Of a stretch of 64,000 nt of DNA, positions 1 through 12,509 are shown in pieces; positions within the stretch are counted from its first letter, which is position 1; each line of letters opens with the position of its first letter. The position numbers were made by a program, and so were the translations under genes. This stretch comes from Dipteris shenzhenensis (Eukaryota > Polypodiophyta > Polypodiopsida > Gleicheniales): the NCBI GenBank assembly GCA_047967505.1, contig CM106541.1; one strand, given 5' to 3'. Below the pieces are notes generated by a model that was not told where the DNA came from, did no database searches, and worked only from the letters and a program-made list of their open reading frames with translations.

Positions 1-920
1 AAGATGTCATACCTTGTATTGGTTTGGTAGGAAGCCATTAAGCAAATAGTTTGCAATGGCTATTTCTTCTACCCAATACTGATTTGGAAGATGCTTCTCA
101 CTAAGCATTGCTCTAGCACTATTTGCTAAAGTCCCATTCTTCCTTTTAGCTCTTGCATTCTACTGAGGAGTATCTGCACATGTGAATTCTCTTTGAATGC
201 CGTGACTTGTGCAAAAGTTCATGGATGCTGAAAACATGTATTCACCTCCTCTATCTGATCTCATGTCTTTGATCTTTCTGCCTGTCTAGTTTTCTACCAT
301 GGCTTTGAATTCTTGAAATCTAGAAAACACTTCAGATTTCTCTTTTAGAAAGTAGACCCAACAATATCTGCTGTAGTTGTCGATGAAAGTCAAATAGTAA
401 AGTGAACCATTGATGCTATGGGTTTGGGCTTATATAACCCCATACATTTGTATGTATCAAATCAAGAATACCTCGTGCTCGAGAGGTACTTTTGCCAAAG
501 TTGGTTCGCTTTTGTTTGTTGAAGCAGCATGCTTCGCAAACTTTTCCAAGAAACTTTAGCTTAGGAATCCTGATTGCCATATTCTGATTCCTGAGATCTA
601 ACAAGCTCTTGAAATTGACATGACCATATCTCTTGTGCCATTTTGGAGATAGTGGCATCTATTGTGGTTGAGCTAACATAGCATGCATATCTGATACTGT
701 AACTAGCATTCTGTACAAACGTCCTTCCTTGACACCTTTTCCTACTAGCTAAAATCTTTTGGATTTGTCTCTGATAGTGCATTCATCTCCGTTAAAGACG
801 ACTCGGTAGTTGTGTTCCATCATTTGACCTACTGACAAGAGGTTCTTGCTGAGCTTCAAAACATAGAGTACATCTTTCACCAATCCTTTCATACCAGTGA
901 AATTGTTCATATGGATAATG
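1..920 (-). pseudogene. Ty1/copia pol remnant: integrase and pre-integrase part
   Basis: Read on the minus strand this encodes, in order, the end of a copia protease region, a pre-integrase domain (416-658; motif WHKRYGHVN with a following CEAC) and an integrase core running off the window's left edge. Seen: IHTNVWG at the start of the integrase core, where copia enzymes normally have IHTDVWG, so the first catalytic aspartate appears changed to asparagine; later RSDRGGEY and the motif YLLNGFLP. Several in-frame stops and a frameshift break the frame. It continues across the nested element at 921-2717 into the gag/protease part at 2718-4006, so both belong to one old element whose reverse transcriptase lies outside the window. 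Clearly dead; family assignment is secure at superfamily level only. Confidence 0.85.
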
Positions 921-1257
921 TGTTTGAAGGCAAACCTTGATAGAGTATGCTCAATAAGGTGATAGGTGATGTGTAAGCTTGGTTAGGTGATGGAGATAAT
1001 TAGGGAGGAGATTTGGGATCTAGATCCCCCTTGTGACATCATGAGTGATGCATGAAGGAAGAGGACACTTTGTATCTCCAAGCCTATTTAAATGGCTCTT
1101 CTCATGAATAAATATATGATCATTGTGTCCACTGTTGACTATCTCTCTTGCTCATGCTTGATCCTCCATAGCTTGCATTGTTTGTGAGCATCCCTACTCT
1201 TTCTGATCATGTATACCTCTACTTTCTATGAGCCTCCATAGGTCTTAAACTATAACA
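921..1257 (+). repeat. 5' LTR of nested element
   Basis: Left copy of the LTR pair, TG...CA bounded, followed at once by the tRNA-Met primer-binding site at 1258. Confidence 0.92.
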
Positions 1258-2378
1258 TGGTATCAGAGCAGGTCTTCCCTAACTGAGCCTTGCCTCATCA
1301 TGTACAATTTTTGCCATCCTAGCCTTCCATCTTCCTTTCCTAGACCCTCATGTCGTTCGCTCTATTTTGCTCCATGTTCTTCCTGAAGACTGCACACTGC
1401 TCTATAAAGATCACCCAGATATTCTTCTAGTTCTGCCCATCATGCTACACAATTTTCTTGCCATGTCTCTGAGATAACATTGTCGTATGTATTTGCCACG
1501 CCCTGCATGAGCTTCTAATCCTAATGTCACCATTCTTGCCGGCACCTACAAATGCGAACTACTTCAGACATCAACTTCTAAAGAGGTAGTCAACAACTGT
1601 GAATGCATGGCCTATTGCATGAAGCCTTGTCCACCACTCGTCAAGCTGTAAGTGAAAGGTGCATAGATCCTAAGATGTCTTGGATAAGCGACAAAAAGTC
1701 ACGCGGTGAGCATAAAGCTGTATCTAAAACATGAGTCATTCTATCAACCACCATCGTGCTACCATAGCATTTTCCTATGTGCATCCTTTGTTTTTCTTCA
1801 CCAAGGTATCACCAATAGATCTAATAGCCTTTCTGGGCATAATCAATGTGAGCCAACAACAGGCAACATCTATTGAACGTTTACAAAACTGTAGTGGCTG
1901 CTTTGGTTATCTTTGTTGAGATGTATGGTGGATTATTGCTTTGATGATTGAAAGAAGGACTATCCATGTCGAATCAGAAGATGCAAAGAAAGCACCCACA
2001 TCACTTGCCAAACCATGATCTGGTAGCATTATAGAAGCTATAGGCATGTATGCCATTTTGGGTGGTTGTTCAAAGCTTTCTTTATGCATTTGGGTTGGGT
2101 TCTCTCCCCAGGATTTCCCCAAAATGATTGTAATGCCTTGAGCAAAGGGTTGTGTTTTGGTTTTGCCTTTCACTTTGTTGGACAGACTATAATTTTTGAG
2201 TTAAAGTCTCTTTGTAAGGATCTCCTCTCTTTGTTTTGTGAGGGTGATCGATTTGAGACTTTTGATTCCGACTTTGAGTAGCTAAACTCTTCGTTTTGAG
2301 AATTCACCATTTGTCGAGAATCTGCCATTTGGATAGTATGCCATTTCATGTGAACCCCTATCTTCGGCTTGAGGGGGG

Positions 2379-2717
2379 TGTTGGAAGGCAAAAACCTTGA
2401 TATAGTATGCTCAATAAGGTGATAGGTGATGTGTAAGCTTGGTTCGGTGATGGAGATAATTATGGAGGAGATTTAGGATCCAAATCCCCCTCGTGACATC
2501 ATGAGTGATGCATGAAGGAAGAGGACGCTTTGTATCTCCAAGCCTATTTAAATGGCTCTTCTCATGAATAAATATATGATCATTGTGTCCACTGTCGACT
2601 CTCTCTCTTGCTCATGCTTGATCCTCCATAGCTTGCATTGTTTGTGAACATCCCTACTCTTTCTGGTCATGTGTACCTCTACTTTCTATGAGCCTCCATA
2701 GGTCTTAAACTATAACA
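2379..2717 (+). repeat. 3' LTR of nested element
   Basis: Right copy of the LTR pair, preceded by a G-rich polypurine tract and followed by the target duplication TAATG. Confidence 0.92.
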
Positions 2718-4006
2718 TAATGCATGTCCCTTGAATTGGATTTAGTGTATTATCTGCTATATAGATGACATTCTTTTGACCTTCTAATGGTTTCATCTAT
2801 GTGAACCATTCTTGATGATTTGTCATGTGAGATGATGCACCGATGTCGATGTACCAAGGAACCTATTCTATTTGGTCGACTTGATAGCTGAGATCCTCTT
2901 TTGGATTGCAATTGGTGTCTAGGTACACTGTATCAATCTTTTGCATTTCCTCGTTTGCAAGAAACATATTCCCATGTTCACTTGCAAAATGACTGTGACT
3001 AGAATGTCCACCACAATGATTTCCTCTACCATAGAAATTCCCTCGATTGCTACTGGATTGGCCACCTTGGTTGTACTGCTTCTTGCGGTAATCCCTTTCA
3101 TAGTGTCCAAACTTATGACAATAGTTGCACTGGATGTTTGACACATTGGTGGATGCATTCTCTCGTCCTTGGAATCTTCCTTGGTTGGAATGATTTTCTC
3201 TTTACTGATTCTGATGTTGCTGAGGATGACAATGATGCATATTTTGACTTTGTTGATGATGACCACTTCTCTGGAATGATCTACCTCTGCTTTTGTCTGA
3301 AGCTATGAATGTTTGATCATTAGAATAACCTTTGCATGCATGAATTGCTTGCTTTCAGACTGACTAAAGTACTTCCAATGTCGGAATTTGTCATTGGATG
3401 GTAATACTCTGGAGTAGATTCTCATATCCCTCCCCTAGTCCATTCAAGATTACTTGAACCATTTCTGTAGGATTCATAGTCTCTCCTATTGGCTGCGAGT
3501 TGATTGTTGTAGTCTTTGATCTAGACTACGTAAGCATGACCGGTTTCGCTGCTATTGAGGAAACTCTGGTTGATTTGGTTTCTCATTGTGAGAATCCTAG
3601 AAGTGTTCTTAGACTCGTAGAGAGCTACAAACATATCCCATGCTTCTTTGGATGTCTTGATGGTATTCAGTTGTCCTAGCATGACATCTTGCACATTCTA
3701 CTTAATTAGATGATATGCATATTTATCTTTCTTATCCCATTCTACCTGAGCTCCGGCAATGGCAGGATCTGCTACAGGTGTGGAAACTATTTGTGTAGCT
3801 ATAGATCCCATTGCTAGTGCTGTGACAATAGGTGGAGTAGAGCTATTGCTGGCTGGATCGTCTAATGATCTAGGTTTAGATCCATCGACATACTCCCATT
3901 TGTCCTAAAGTACAAGAATGGTCTCCATTTGGTCTTTCCATGTGCCATGATTGGAGTTGTCTAGCTTAGCAGATGCCTCCAGATTGAGGTTGCTAGTCGT
4001 AGACAT
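2718..4006 (-). pseudogene. Ty1/copia gag and protease remnant
   Basis: Minus-strand continuation of the copia remnant at 1-920. The gag start is taken as the ATG at 4006-4004. Gag is readable with several stops and ends in a zinc knuckle (2863-3144) with CNYCHKFGHYERDYR, where the last cysteine of the CX2CX4HX4C knuckle is replaced by aspartate. The protease follows with WYIDIGASSHMT, where the usual catalytic D-S-G triad reads D-I-G. Both changes would disable the proteins. The matching LTR and primer-binding site upstream of 4006 were not found. Confidence 0.85.
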
Positions 4007-4714
4007 GGTGCAAGAAATATACTTAAAGTATCGTGAAGATCACTTCTGAATCAATTGCAAAACACTAACTGGGGCAAGTGAAATGTGAACTATCTGTGAA
4101 GGTAGAACTGCAATATATATATAATCCAATCTGAATTACAAGGCTTGTGGAAAATGATGCCAGAATAGCCAAGAGGCTTTACAAGGCTAAAAAATGATGT
4201 GCATAATGCCATGAAATAGCCAAATAGGCTTTACAATGACGACATGTGTGTGTGTGTGTGTGTGTGAAATTAAATCATGTGCTATCTGCCCACTGAACAA
4301 TCGGCAATGTCTTTGAATACTCTGAAGTCTGCTCACTAAACTGATGAATGTCAATTTTCAGGTAATGTGATGATGTGAAACCATATGTGAGCATAGGGAC
4401 AGAGTAGGTACTAGTCGGGAATTTTAGGCATGGCTTAGATTGGCAACTTGGGGAGATTCAAAGCGTCCCCTCTATGGTGATCTAGTCTACTCTAATCTAG
4501 ATATAACAACCATCGATCAGCAAATAAAATCTTTTGTTTGGTTCTTTTTATGTGTTGGGTCAAATGTGTCGATGTAGAGGCTGATGTGCATGTAGGAAGT
4601 GGATTTGTCGACGAGGCTCAAAAGTGAGTGTAACTTGCACCGAAATGTGCACGTGATGTAATGAGCAGAGCACGAAAAATCGATCAGTTTTCCTTTTTGG
4701 AAAGCCCTCAAATT
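4007..4714. other. Noncoding stretch with a (TG)n microsatellite
   Basis: No gene or LTR boundary recognised. It follows the copia gag start, so part may be that element's leader. A (TG)n run of about 23 bp lies at 4244-4266. The right edge is set by the target duplication of the next element (AAATT at 4710-4714). Confidence 0.5.
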
Positions 4715-4885
4715 TGAGAGTGCTCTCAACGGAAGCAAGAACGGAAGAGGGAGAGAGAGAAACAGAGAGCCACACAACTTTTGGTGGGTGCAGAACCACC
4801 CTAATCTTCTTTTTCATTCATTTATATATGTGTTTGAGTATTGTACATAACCGGGGTAAAGGCACAGTGACCTTTAACCCCCACA
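4715..4885 (-). repeat. 3' LTR, copia family A copy 1
   Basis: Short 171-bp LTR, TG...CA bounded, with a purine-rich segment and a TATATATG stretch. Nearly identical to the LTR at 10391-10561. Confidence 0.95.
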
Positions 4886-4938
4886 ACCTCCCACTTAAAG
4901 AACAATGTGCCTTTAAGGGAGAACATCCAGTGAGCATA

Positions 4939-7900
4939 CTATCCAATGCCCATCAATACACGACAATACTCAAACCGCTGACTAGGTAGACTCTTTGTCA
5001 GCATATCTGCAGGGTTATCATCTGTATGAACCATGACAAGCTCTATGCGCTTGTCCTCAAGTACCTCCCTGATGAAATGGTACCTCACCTCAATGTGTTT
5101 GGTCTTTGCATGAAAGACCGGATTCCGTGCTAGCTGAATAGCACTCATGGAATCACTATGCAATGTCGGTACACCTATATGAATCCCCAAATCTCCCACT
5201 AGTTGATCAAGCCATATAGCCTCCTTGCAACCCTCTGTGGCTGCAATATACTCAGCCTCCGTGGTAGACAAAGCAACACACTTCTATGCGTGAGACATCC
5301 ACGACACTGCACCACCTGCAAAGGTGAACACATAACCAGAAGTGGATCTCCTACTATCCACATGCCCTGCATAGTCTGAATCTGTGTACCCAAGTACACG
5401 CATGTCTCCTTTACCAAAGCAGATGCACATCTCCTTGGTACCCTTCATGTACCTCATGATGCACTTAACTGCCTCCCAATGCCTTTTTCCTGGATTAGCC
5501 ATATACCGGCTAACAACTCCCACTGCAAATGTAATGTCTGGTCTAGTAGCTATCATAGCATACATAAGACTCCCAACTGCTGATGCATAAGGAACCTTGG
5601 CCATCATGGCCCTTTCCTCATTTGATTTGGGACTATCTGTATGACTCAGTTTCACATATGGAGGCAATGGAGTACTCACTGCCTTCCCCCCCTCCATATT
5701 GAAATGCTGCAATACTTTTGTAACATACTCTTTTTGTGAAAGCCAAAGGAGTTTCCTACTCCGATCACACGTGATGCACATACCAAGAATATGACCTGCA
5801 AGTCCCAAATCCTTCATATCAAAGGCCTCATGCAACTTGGCCTTTAATGCATCTAGCTCATAAGTATTCTTGCTAGCCAATAGCATATCATCCACATATA
5901 GTGCCAAGATTATCAGGCTATTATCCTTAGCCCTTTTAGTGTAGAGGTAGTGATCAATTTCACTCCTTCTAAAACCCTGGGACCGAATGAAAGCATCAAA
6001 CTTCTGATACCATTCTCTAGGCACTTGCTTAAGACCATAGAGACTCTTCTTCAGCTTGCAAACTAAATGCTCTGTGCCCTTTTCTTCAAAGCCTTCCGGC
6101 TGCACCATGTAAATTTCCTCATGCAAATCCCCATGCAAGAAAGCTGTCTTGACATCCATTTGCATAAGCTCCATATCCTCTACTGCCACTAGTCCAAGCA
6201 TGCATCTAAGTGTGGTCATCTTCACAACCGGAGAGAATATCTCATCAAAGTCCACACCCTTCTCTTGCTTGAACCCTTTAGCAACCAAACGGGCCTTGTA
6301 CCTAGGCACATCATCACCTGTGACCTTCATTTTGTAGACCCATTTACATGGCAATGCTTTCTTTCCATGTGGCAAAGAAACCAAGTCCCAAGTCTTATTC
6401 TTCATAAGTGAACTCATCTCTGATTGCATAGCATACTCCCACTTGCATTTATCCTCACGCATCATAGCCTCTCTGTAGCAAGAAGGCTCCCCGCAATCAG
6501 TAAGCATCACATAGTCTACCCCTGGAACAAACCTATCAGGTGGTCTAGACACTCTAGATGATCTTCTCAAGGGCATTTCAGCTTGCTGTCCCACTTGCAT
6601 ATCAGCCACATTTGGCTCATCATTTCCACCAATAGATGATCCATCATCTACCCTTGATTGTATACCTGTGGGAGTACTTGGTGGCACCATTTCTTGCACA
6701 TTTGGTGCATGGACAGCTTGCTGTATCAACATATGCAGGTGGATTCACATCTTGGAAAGTGATTCTCCATATTTCCACATCCCTCATGGGTGCCTTATGC
6801 ATCTTCTTCTCATTGAAGACCACATCATGGCTGCGTATGATCTTCTTCGCTTCTGGATCCCAGAGACGATAGCCCATCTCTCCACTTTCACCATAACCCA
6901 GAAAGATGCATTTCCTAGACTTAGGATCTAGCTTCTTTCGAAGCTCTTTTGGCACATGTGCATATGCCTCACACCCAAATATATGCAAATGAGAGTAAGA
7001 GGGCTTCTTGCCACTCCGTGCCTCTTCAGGAATACCACCATCCAAACTCTTATTGATCACATGCACTGCAGTCTTCATTGCCTCAGCCCAAAAACCACCA
7101 GAAAGACTTGCATTGGAAAGCATGCATTGCAACCTTTCTTGAATGGTATGGTTCATCTTTTCTGCAACTGGATTTTGCTCTGGAGTACGAGGGGATGTGA
7201 GCTCCCTCTTAATCCCACGTGTATCACAGAAATGCTGAAAGTCATGAGAGAGATACTCTCCACCATTGTCAGTCCGTAGGCATTTAAGCATTCTACCTGA
7301 CTGATTCTCAACCAAGGCCAGCCATTTCTGAAATACCTAGAACACATCACTCTTCCGAGCTATAGCATAAGCCCACACTTTCCTAGTTGCATCATCAATG
7401 AATGTCACATAGTATTCAGCCCCGCCTAATGACTGTGTAGGCATGGGACCACATACGTCTGAATGCACCAAATCAAGCATTTCAAACTCTTTCTTTCCCC
7501 TTCTTTTATGGGCTGATTTAGTCTACTTCCCATAGAGACAATGCTCACAAAATTCAAAATCAGAGAAACTCAAATGTGGTACATAACCCAAACGGCATAA
7601 GAGTTTCATTCCATTTTGGCTCATGTGCCCCAACCTGCAATGCCACAAAGAAGTGCTTGGCTGCTCGGTTATTGCAACAACATGATCAAATACCCCTGAT
7701 ACATGTAAGGGATACAAAGTCCCACACTTGGCACCCCTAGCCAAAAGCATAGAGCCCTTTTGAATTTTCCAACTTTGAAAGCCAAAAGTGGTGTGAAAAC
7801 CAGCATCATCTAGTTGACCCACTGAAATAAGACTCTTGATCAACTTAGGCACATGTCTCACATGTTTCAAAATAAATGCAGACCCATTTGCAAAAGAAAA

Positions 7901-8948
7901 CTTTATGTCACCTACTTTCACTATGTCACATGCATAGTCATTTCCAAGATGCACACAACCTGTCTTTCCACTGTCATAAGTGGAGAACCATTCCCTATGG
8001 GGAGTAACATGGAATGAAGCACCAGAATCCAAAATCCAATCCTAGGAATATGCATCATCTGAAGTGGTAAGCAACTCTGCAGATAAACTAGACATGAAGA
8101 GAACATCATTGTCACTATCATGTGTGACTGCATTGATCTCCTCGATGTTCACTTTTCCTTTGTCCTCCCTTGGACTCTCTTCCTTTTGATTTGCACCCCA
8201 ATTTGCATTCTTTTTCTTATCCTTTTGCTCTCTTTTCAGCTTGTAGCAATCCTTTTTCATATGGCGCTTCTTGCCACAATGGTAACACTCAATGTTTCGT
8301 GCCCTGGATTTGCTACGAGACTTCCCTCTTTCTTGGGACTTCCCCCTGAACTGTGATCTGCCCCTTTGCACATTTAAGGCTGCATCCTGCTTGTTGCCAT
8401 CCATAGACTTCCGTCTAATCTCCTCGGCCAACAAGCTACCCACAACATCATCAAATTTCAGTACTCCACCAGGTGCAGAGTTACTGACAGCTGTACGGAA
8501 GGTATCCCATGAGGATGGCAATGAACATAAGAGAAATATTGCCTTAGTCTCCGCATCAAAATTCATCTTCTGAGCCTGAAGCTGGCTGAAAATAATATTG
8601 AATTCATTCAAGTGAGAAGCAACGGAGACCCCTTCCTTCATCTGTAGCTCAAACAACCTCTTCATGAGGTAAACTTTATTAGAGGCAGTTTCCTTCTCAT
8701 AAGTGGCACACAGTTTCTTCCACAAATCTTCCGTAGTCTGCTCATTTACTACTTAGTAGACTTTGCTAATGCATCCAACTCATTCCAATGATCCTCAGAC
8801 ATATTTGCATTCAATCCCTACCAAGGGTTTAATCTGCTTCTTTTGAATAAGCACATCCCTTATTTGTTTTTTCCACAAAGAAAAGTTTGTCCCATCAAAC
8901 TTTTTAATGCTGAAAAAACACCTTTTCAGACATGGAAGAGGATGCCAT
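4939..8948 (-). pseudogene. gag-pol of copia family A copy 1
   Basis: Minus-strand gag-pol starting at the ATG at 8948-8946. Gag carries a zinc knuckle CYHCGKKRHMKKDC (about 8300-8250). The protease (8032 region) has MDSGASFHVT. The pre-integrase domain has WHCRLGHMS; the integrase has RTDNGGEYLS and HTPEQN-type motifs. Reverse transcriptase (6732-5284) contains ALYVDDMLLA with the catalytic aspartate pair, and RNase H ends near 4939 with PADMLTKSLP. Defects: an early gag frameshift and a deletion relative to copy 2, and premature stops near 8041, 7523, 7336 and 5284, all CAG to TAG in the coding strand when compared with copy 2. A further frame break separates integrase and reverse transcriptase near 6720. 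Confidence 0.93.
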
Positions 8949-10376
8949 GATGCAAATGAAACAAAATCCCAAATGCTAGTGCCTGCAAGAGAGAGTCACA
9001 CCAAATACCAGGTGCACCCAAATGTGTATGCCACAATAGAGTGAAATATCACCAAAACTCAAAGCTCAAAGCATCAAAAGATGCATTTGACTCATGTGCA
9101 TATACTATGCATCCATATGAGCAAATCTGGCCCAAAAGAAAATGCCAATAAGTGCGAAATGACTCAAGCATAAACACTATCCACTGGCATATGCATCAAT
9201 AATATCACATCCAAGAGAGCATAGCACTATCAGTGCATCACCTGCAATGTGTCAAAGCTGTCCCTCAGCATAAAATAGCATCCATGTGCAAAGCATCCAT
9301 AAAAAATAGTATCCCACAAGGTAATTTGAGCCTATCAGCGCATCCAATAAGGACCGTAATGCATCCAAATGGCCTATAAATCATCCACTGCAACCAAATA
9401 CACACCACGAATGAGCGCACACTACTCAAACTGCAACCAGAGTGATCTGCATATGGTATGCTCAGGAAATCATGGTTCCATGGTAATGACCGCTACTGAA
9501 AAATAGAACCTGAGATGCCTCAAAACATGGGCGCCATTGCATAATCGGAATCAGCAACAAAATCTGCAAATATCTCTCTTCTGCCAAAACTCCAAAATCC
9601 CAACCGATGAGTGAGAAATGGGAGTCAACACTTATCCCCAATGCCATGTGGCATAAATCTAAGGTTTCAAAACGTTAGAATGAAAAATGCATAACAGAGA
9701 GGCGAAATCGAATACACAGAGATCTATAACTCTGAAAATCCTCCACCGAATTGCGCAAGAACTGATAGGTAGGGGTTTTTGGGCGTCGGAACGCAATAGG
9801 ACAGACGGTTTTGGAAACCGTGGTCTCAATCACTGGGTCCAACACACGGACTGAAAAACGTTTTTGGAAACAGAGATGTTTGTAAACTCCACCGGAGTGC
9901 AAATGATGAGCAACATAGAAGCTTTAGGACCTCCTGAGTCCACCGGAACTGACAGATCTGCAAATGGTTGCTCCAAACTTGAGTTCCAACACCCGGGCAA
10001 AAAACGCAGGAATTGACACAGTGAGTCAGAAATCCACTGAAATGATCCCAGATTCAAGAATGAAGGTGTTTCCAAGCTCCTAAAATAGTGTGGACATCAA
10101 AAGCAAGCAATAGTTGCCTTTACAAGTCAATACGGAGTCTCTGTCATCGAACGGAACAGGAAAAAGCTCAAAAAACGACTTTTTCTTTGAAAGCTCTTAA
10201 CAGGCTCTCAAAACCACTTCACAAAGCCAAAGTGACTTTTCCAAAGGTTCCTCCAAGGTCTCTGCACACTCGAATGCAAGTAAAGTCACCCACAAAGCTT
10301 CCCACAAAGCTTCTCCTTCCTCCCACAGAGCTGCTGAGCTTCCAAGCATTCACGCACGCTCAGCTAGATCACCCGA
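8949..10376 (-). other. Long 5' leader of copia family A copy 1
   Basis: About 1.4 kb between the primer-binding site and the gag start. It aligns throughout with the leader of copy 2 (36025-37460). It holds a short minus-strand ORF (9830-10075, 81 codons) whose end matches a 75-codon ORF in copy 2 at 36903-37130. No known domain is recognised in it. Confidence 0.8.
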
Positions 10377-10388
10377 GCTCTGATACCA
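10377..10388 (-). other. Primer-binding site, tRNA-iMet, family A copy 1
   Basis: Minus strand reads TGGTATCAGAGC two bases inside the 5' LTR, complementary to the 3' end of plant initiator-methionine tRNA. Confidence 0.92.
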
Positions 10389-10390
10389 GT

Positions 10391-10561
10391 TGAGAGTGCT
10401 CTCAACGGAAGCAAGAACAGAAGAGGGAGAGAGAGAAACAGAGAGCCACACAAGTTTTGGTGGGTGCAGAACCACCCTAATCTTCTTTTTCATTCATTTA
10501 TATATGTGTTTGAGTATTGTACATAATCGGGGTAAAGGCACAGTGACCTTTAACCCCCACA
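10391..10561 (-). repeat. 5' LTR, copia family A copy 1
   Basis: 171-bp LTR, TG...CA bounded, followed by the AAATT target duplication. Confidence 0.95.
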
Positions 10562-12303
10562 AAATTCTTCTTGGATTAAGAGATACGACTTGATCTAGGT
10601 GGAGGGGCAAAAGGCGTGCAAATGTGCTCAATGATGATGTGGCAGTCAGAGGGTCACATGCAGTGACTATGCCTAGCAGGGACTATGCTTGTGGAGCCCT
10701 GTGTTGAGGTGGCAAGAGTGGTCACATGAAGTGCTTGTGGAGCATTGTGTGGGTTAGAGTGATGTGGCAGCTGACTGGACTACTGACTAGACTAATGAGG
10801 TGGTAGGCAAGATGATGTGGTAGTCAATTGCCATGTATCAAAATGTTGACCAAGATTCACTGACTTGCGGTCAACCTAATCGGGGTTTAACCAACGTTCA
10901 CTTCACTGACTTGTGGTCAACACTTAATCAAAGTGCCACACGGCACTAATGTGTGGTGTCGATGGATAAGGCTTATGTGGCAGTCAGTTGCCATGTGTTA
11001 GTTGCGTGACCCAAGGCTAACCCTGAGGATAGGGTTGCCACGTGTTGGGAGGAGGGCGACCGAAATCTTTTGATGTTATGGAATCTACAATGATTATGTT
11101 TACCCTCCATCATCAGGAGATCTCCTTGTGATGGATGTGCCGCTTGTTTGTGAGTTGTTTTAGAGACTAGTCGGCTATCCATTGTTTGGGTTGCTAGAAG
11201 CTTGTCATTTGAAGGAGCCGTCTGGCGTCGCTCGATACTCAGTCGATGGAAGTCTAGTGCTACATTGTGAAACTATCCATGCCTTTTGAGATCAAGCGAG
11301 GTTGTTGAAGGCTGGTGCCGAGCTTTGGAGAAGCTAGGGTGCTAGAGTAGTAGGAGTCAATGCAGAGCGGCTGTCATGGGCTGGTTTGTGTTGGCTTTGT
11401 CGGTGACTGTCGTTGGAGGCGACCTTGGATTTGTTGGAGAAGGCACTGCTCGAACGGCTTTGGAGGCCCCATGAGCAGGAGCCCTTGTAGTGAGCTGCCA
11501 CTGGAGCTGCTATTGCTATTGGGCTATAGAGCTGTTGGAGAACCACCTTCTAGAGCTAGAAGTCTGAGGCACTATGAGCGATGGAGGCTAGTCATTGTGC
11601 ATGTCTCTAGGAGCTCGGTTGGGTTGCTATAGAGGATCCTAACGGTGGATCTGTGGAGAAGGGATCATATGGAGAGCGTTGAGGCGAGCTGGATTATCTA
11701 CATCCCATGTTAGAGGCTTTCTGGTTGTGGGCAGCAAAGGAGCTGCTATCAATGAGGTAGAGTTTGTTGCACGGAAATGCTTGGCTGTTGAAGATGCATC
11801 AGAGTTCGTTGAAGGCCACTGCTCCAAGTCATCCTCTTGTGTGAAGGTTCAGGCTTACGGGCTATGACTAAAATGTCTCTTTGGAGACTCAAGATGCTCT
11901 CTCTCTCTGTCACACACAAAAGCATAGAAAACTCACACAAAGGAACCTTTCTCTCTCAGAAATGAATCTCTCCGCAAACATCTCTTTTTCTCACAAAATT
12001 TTCTAAGAACCTCCAAAGATATCTCTCTCATTGCTCTCAATGGACAACTCTCAATCTATCTCACACTGAAAATTCTCACAAAGAACTCAAGCAATGAAGG
12101 GAAAAATCTCTCTTTTTCAATAGATCTCTCACAAACTCTCGAAAGAGATGAACAGAAATCCTATGGACAGAAATTTCTCACAAAGGATGGATGAATATCT
12201 CTCACAGAAGTGGACTCTCACAGAGAACACTCAAGAGAACTCTCAATCTCACAATCTCTCTCGCACTCTCAAGAATTGCAATGCCTCAACGAAAGGCAAG
12301 GGA
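10562..12303. other. Unassigned sequence, possibly a minus-strand retroelement leader
   Basis: No protein domain recognised on either strand. The left part (10.6-11.9 kb) is GC-richer than its surroundings. The right part (11.88-12.30 kb) is rich in short TCTCACA-like direct repeats. It ends in a degenerate primer-binding site at 12304, so it may be the leader of a minus-strand LTR element whose coding part was lost. The short ORFs here look random. Confidence 0.4.
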
Positions 12304-12315
12304 GCTCTAATACCA
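12304..12315 (-). other. Degenerate primer-binding site
   Basis: Minus strand reads TGGTATTAGAGC, one transition from the tRNA-iMet primer-binding site used by the other elements here. It directly abuts a TG start (12316) of LTR-like sequence. Confidence 0.55.
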
Positions 12316-12505
12316 TGACAAAATATGAAGAGGGGAGAGGAGAAGAGTGGAGATGAGGAGAGAGGGCACTGCTAGAGAGCACACCACAAATGACTAATTG
12401 TACACTAGATTTAGTTAAAAATGTAGAATATATATAAGCCCATTTAGGGTTAGGATTAGGGTTAGGGAATCTAACTCTTTCCTTTATAGCACTCTATTGG
12501 GTTAG
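12316..12505 (-). repeat. Putative orphan LTR edge with telomere-like motif
   Basis: Sequence next to the primer-binding site, starting TGACAAAATATG. It contains TTTAGGGTTAGGATTAGGG near 12444, similar to the plant telomere unit. No second LTR copy was found in the window, so the right boundary is a guess. Confidence 0.35.
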
Positions 12506-12509
12506 TGCT

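Larger units (their letters stand above)
921..2717 (+). mobile_element. Small nested LTR retrotransposon without coding capacity
   Basis: Two direct repeats of 337 and 339 bp (921-1257 and 2379-2717) begin TGTT and end AACA. A primer-binding site follows the left repeat at 1258-1269 (TGGTATCAGAGC, complementary to plant initiator-Met tRNA), and a purine tract (GAGGGGGG) precedes the right repeat. The 5-bp target duplication TAATG sits at 916-920 and 2718-2722. I count about 14 substitutions between the repeats (roughly 4 percent). The internal 1.1 kb has no gag or pol that I can recognise, so the element is non-autonomous (TRIM/LARD-like or a deletion derivative). It interrupts the minus-strand copia remnant and is therefore younger than it. 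Confidence 0.92.
4715..10561 (-). mobile_element. Copia family A, copy 1, full length but inactivated
   Basis: A complete Ty1/copia element of 5847 bp on the minus strand. LTRs of 171 bp at 4715-4885 and 10391-10561 differ at three positions by my reading (about 1.8 percent). The 5-bp target duplication AAATT lies at 4710-4714 and 10562-10566. A tRNA-Met primer-binding site is at 10377-10388 and a polypurine tract lies just inside the 3' LTR (4886-4900). A long leader (about 1.4 kb) precedes gag. Domain order is gag, protease, integrase, reverse transcriptase, RNase H, diagnostic of copia. Closely related to the copy at 31734-37643. Confidence 0.96.

Noticed and set aside
11360-11940. Overlapping ORFs on both strands at 11.3-11.9 kb
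   Set aside because: Mutually overlapping short frames in GC-richer noncoding sequence with no recognisable motif.
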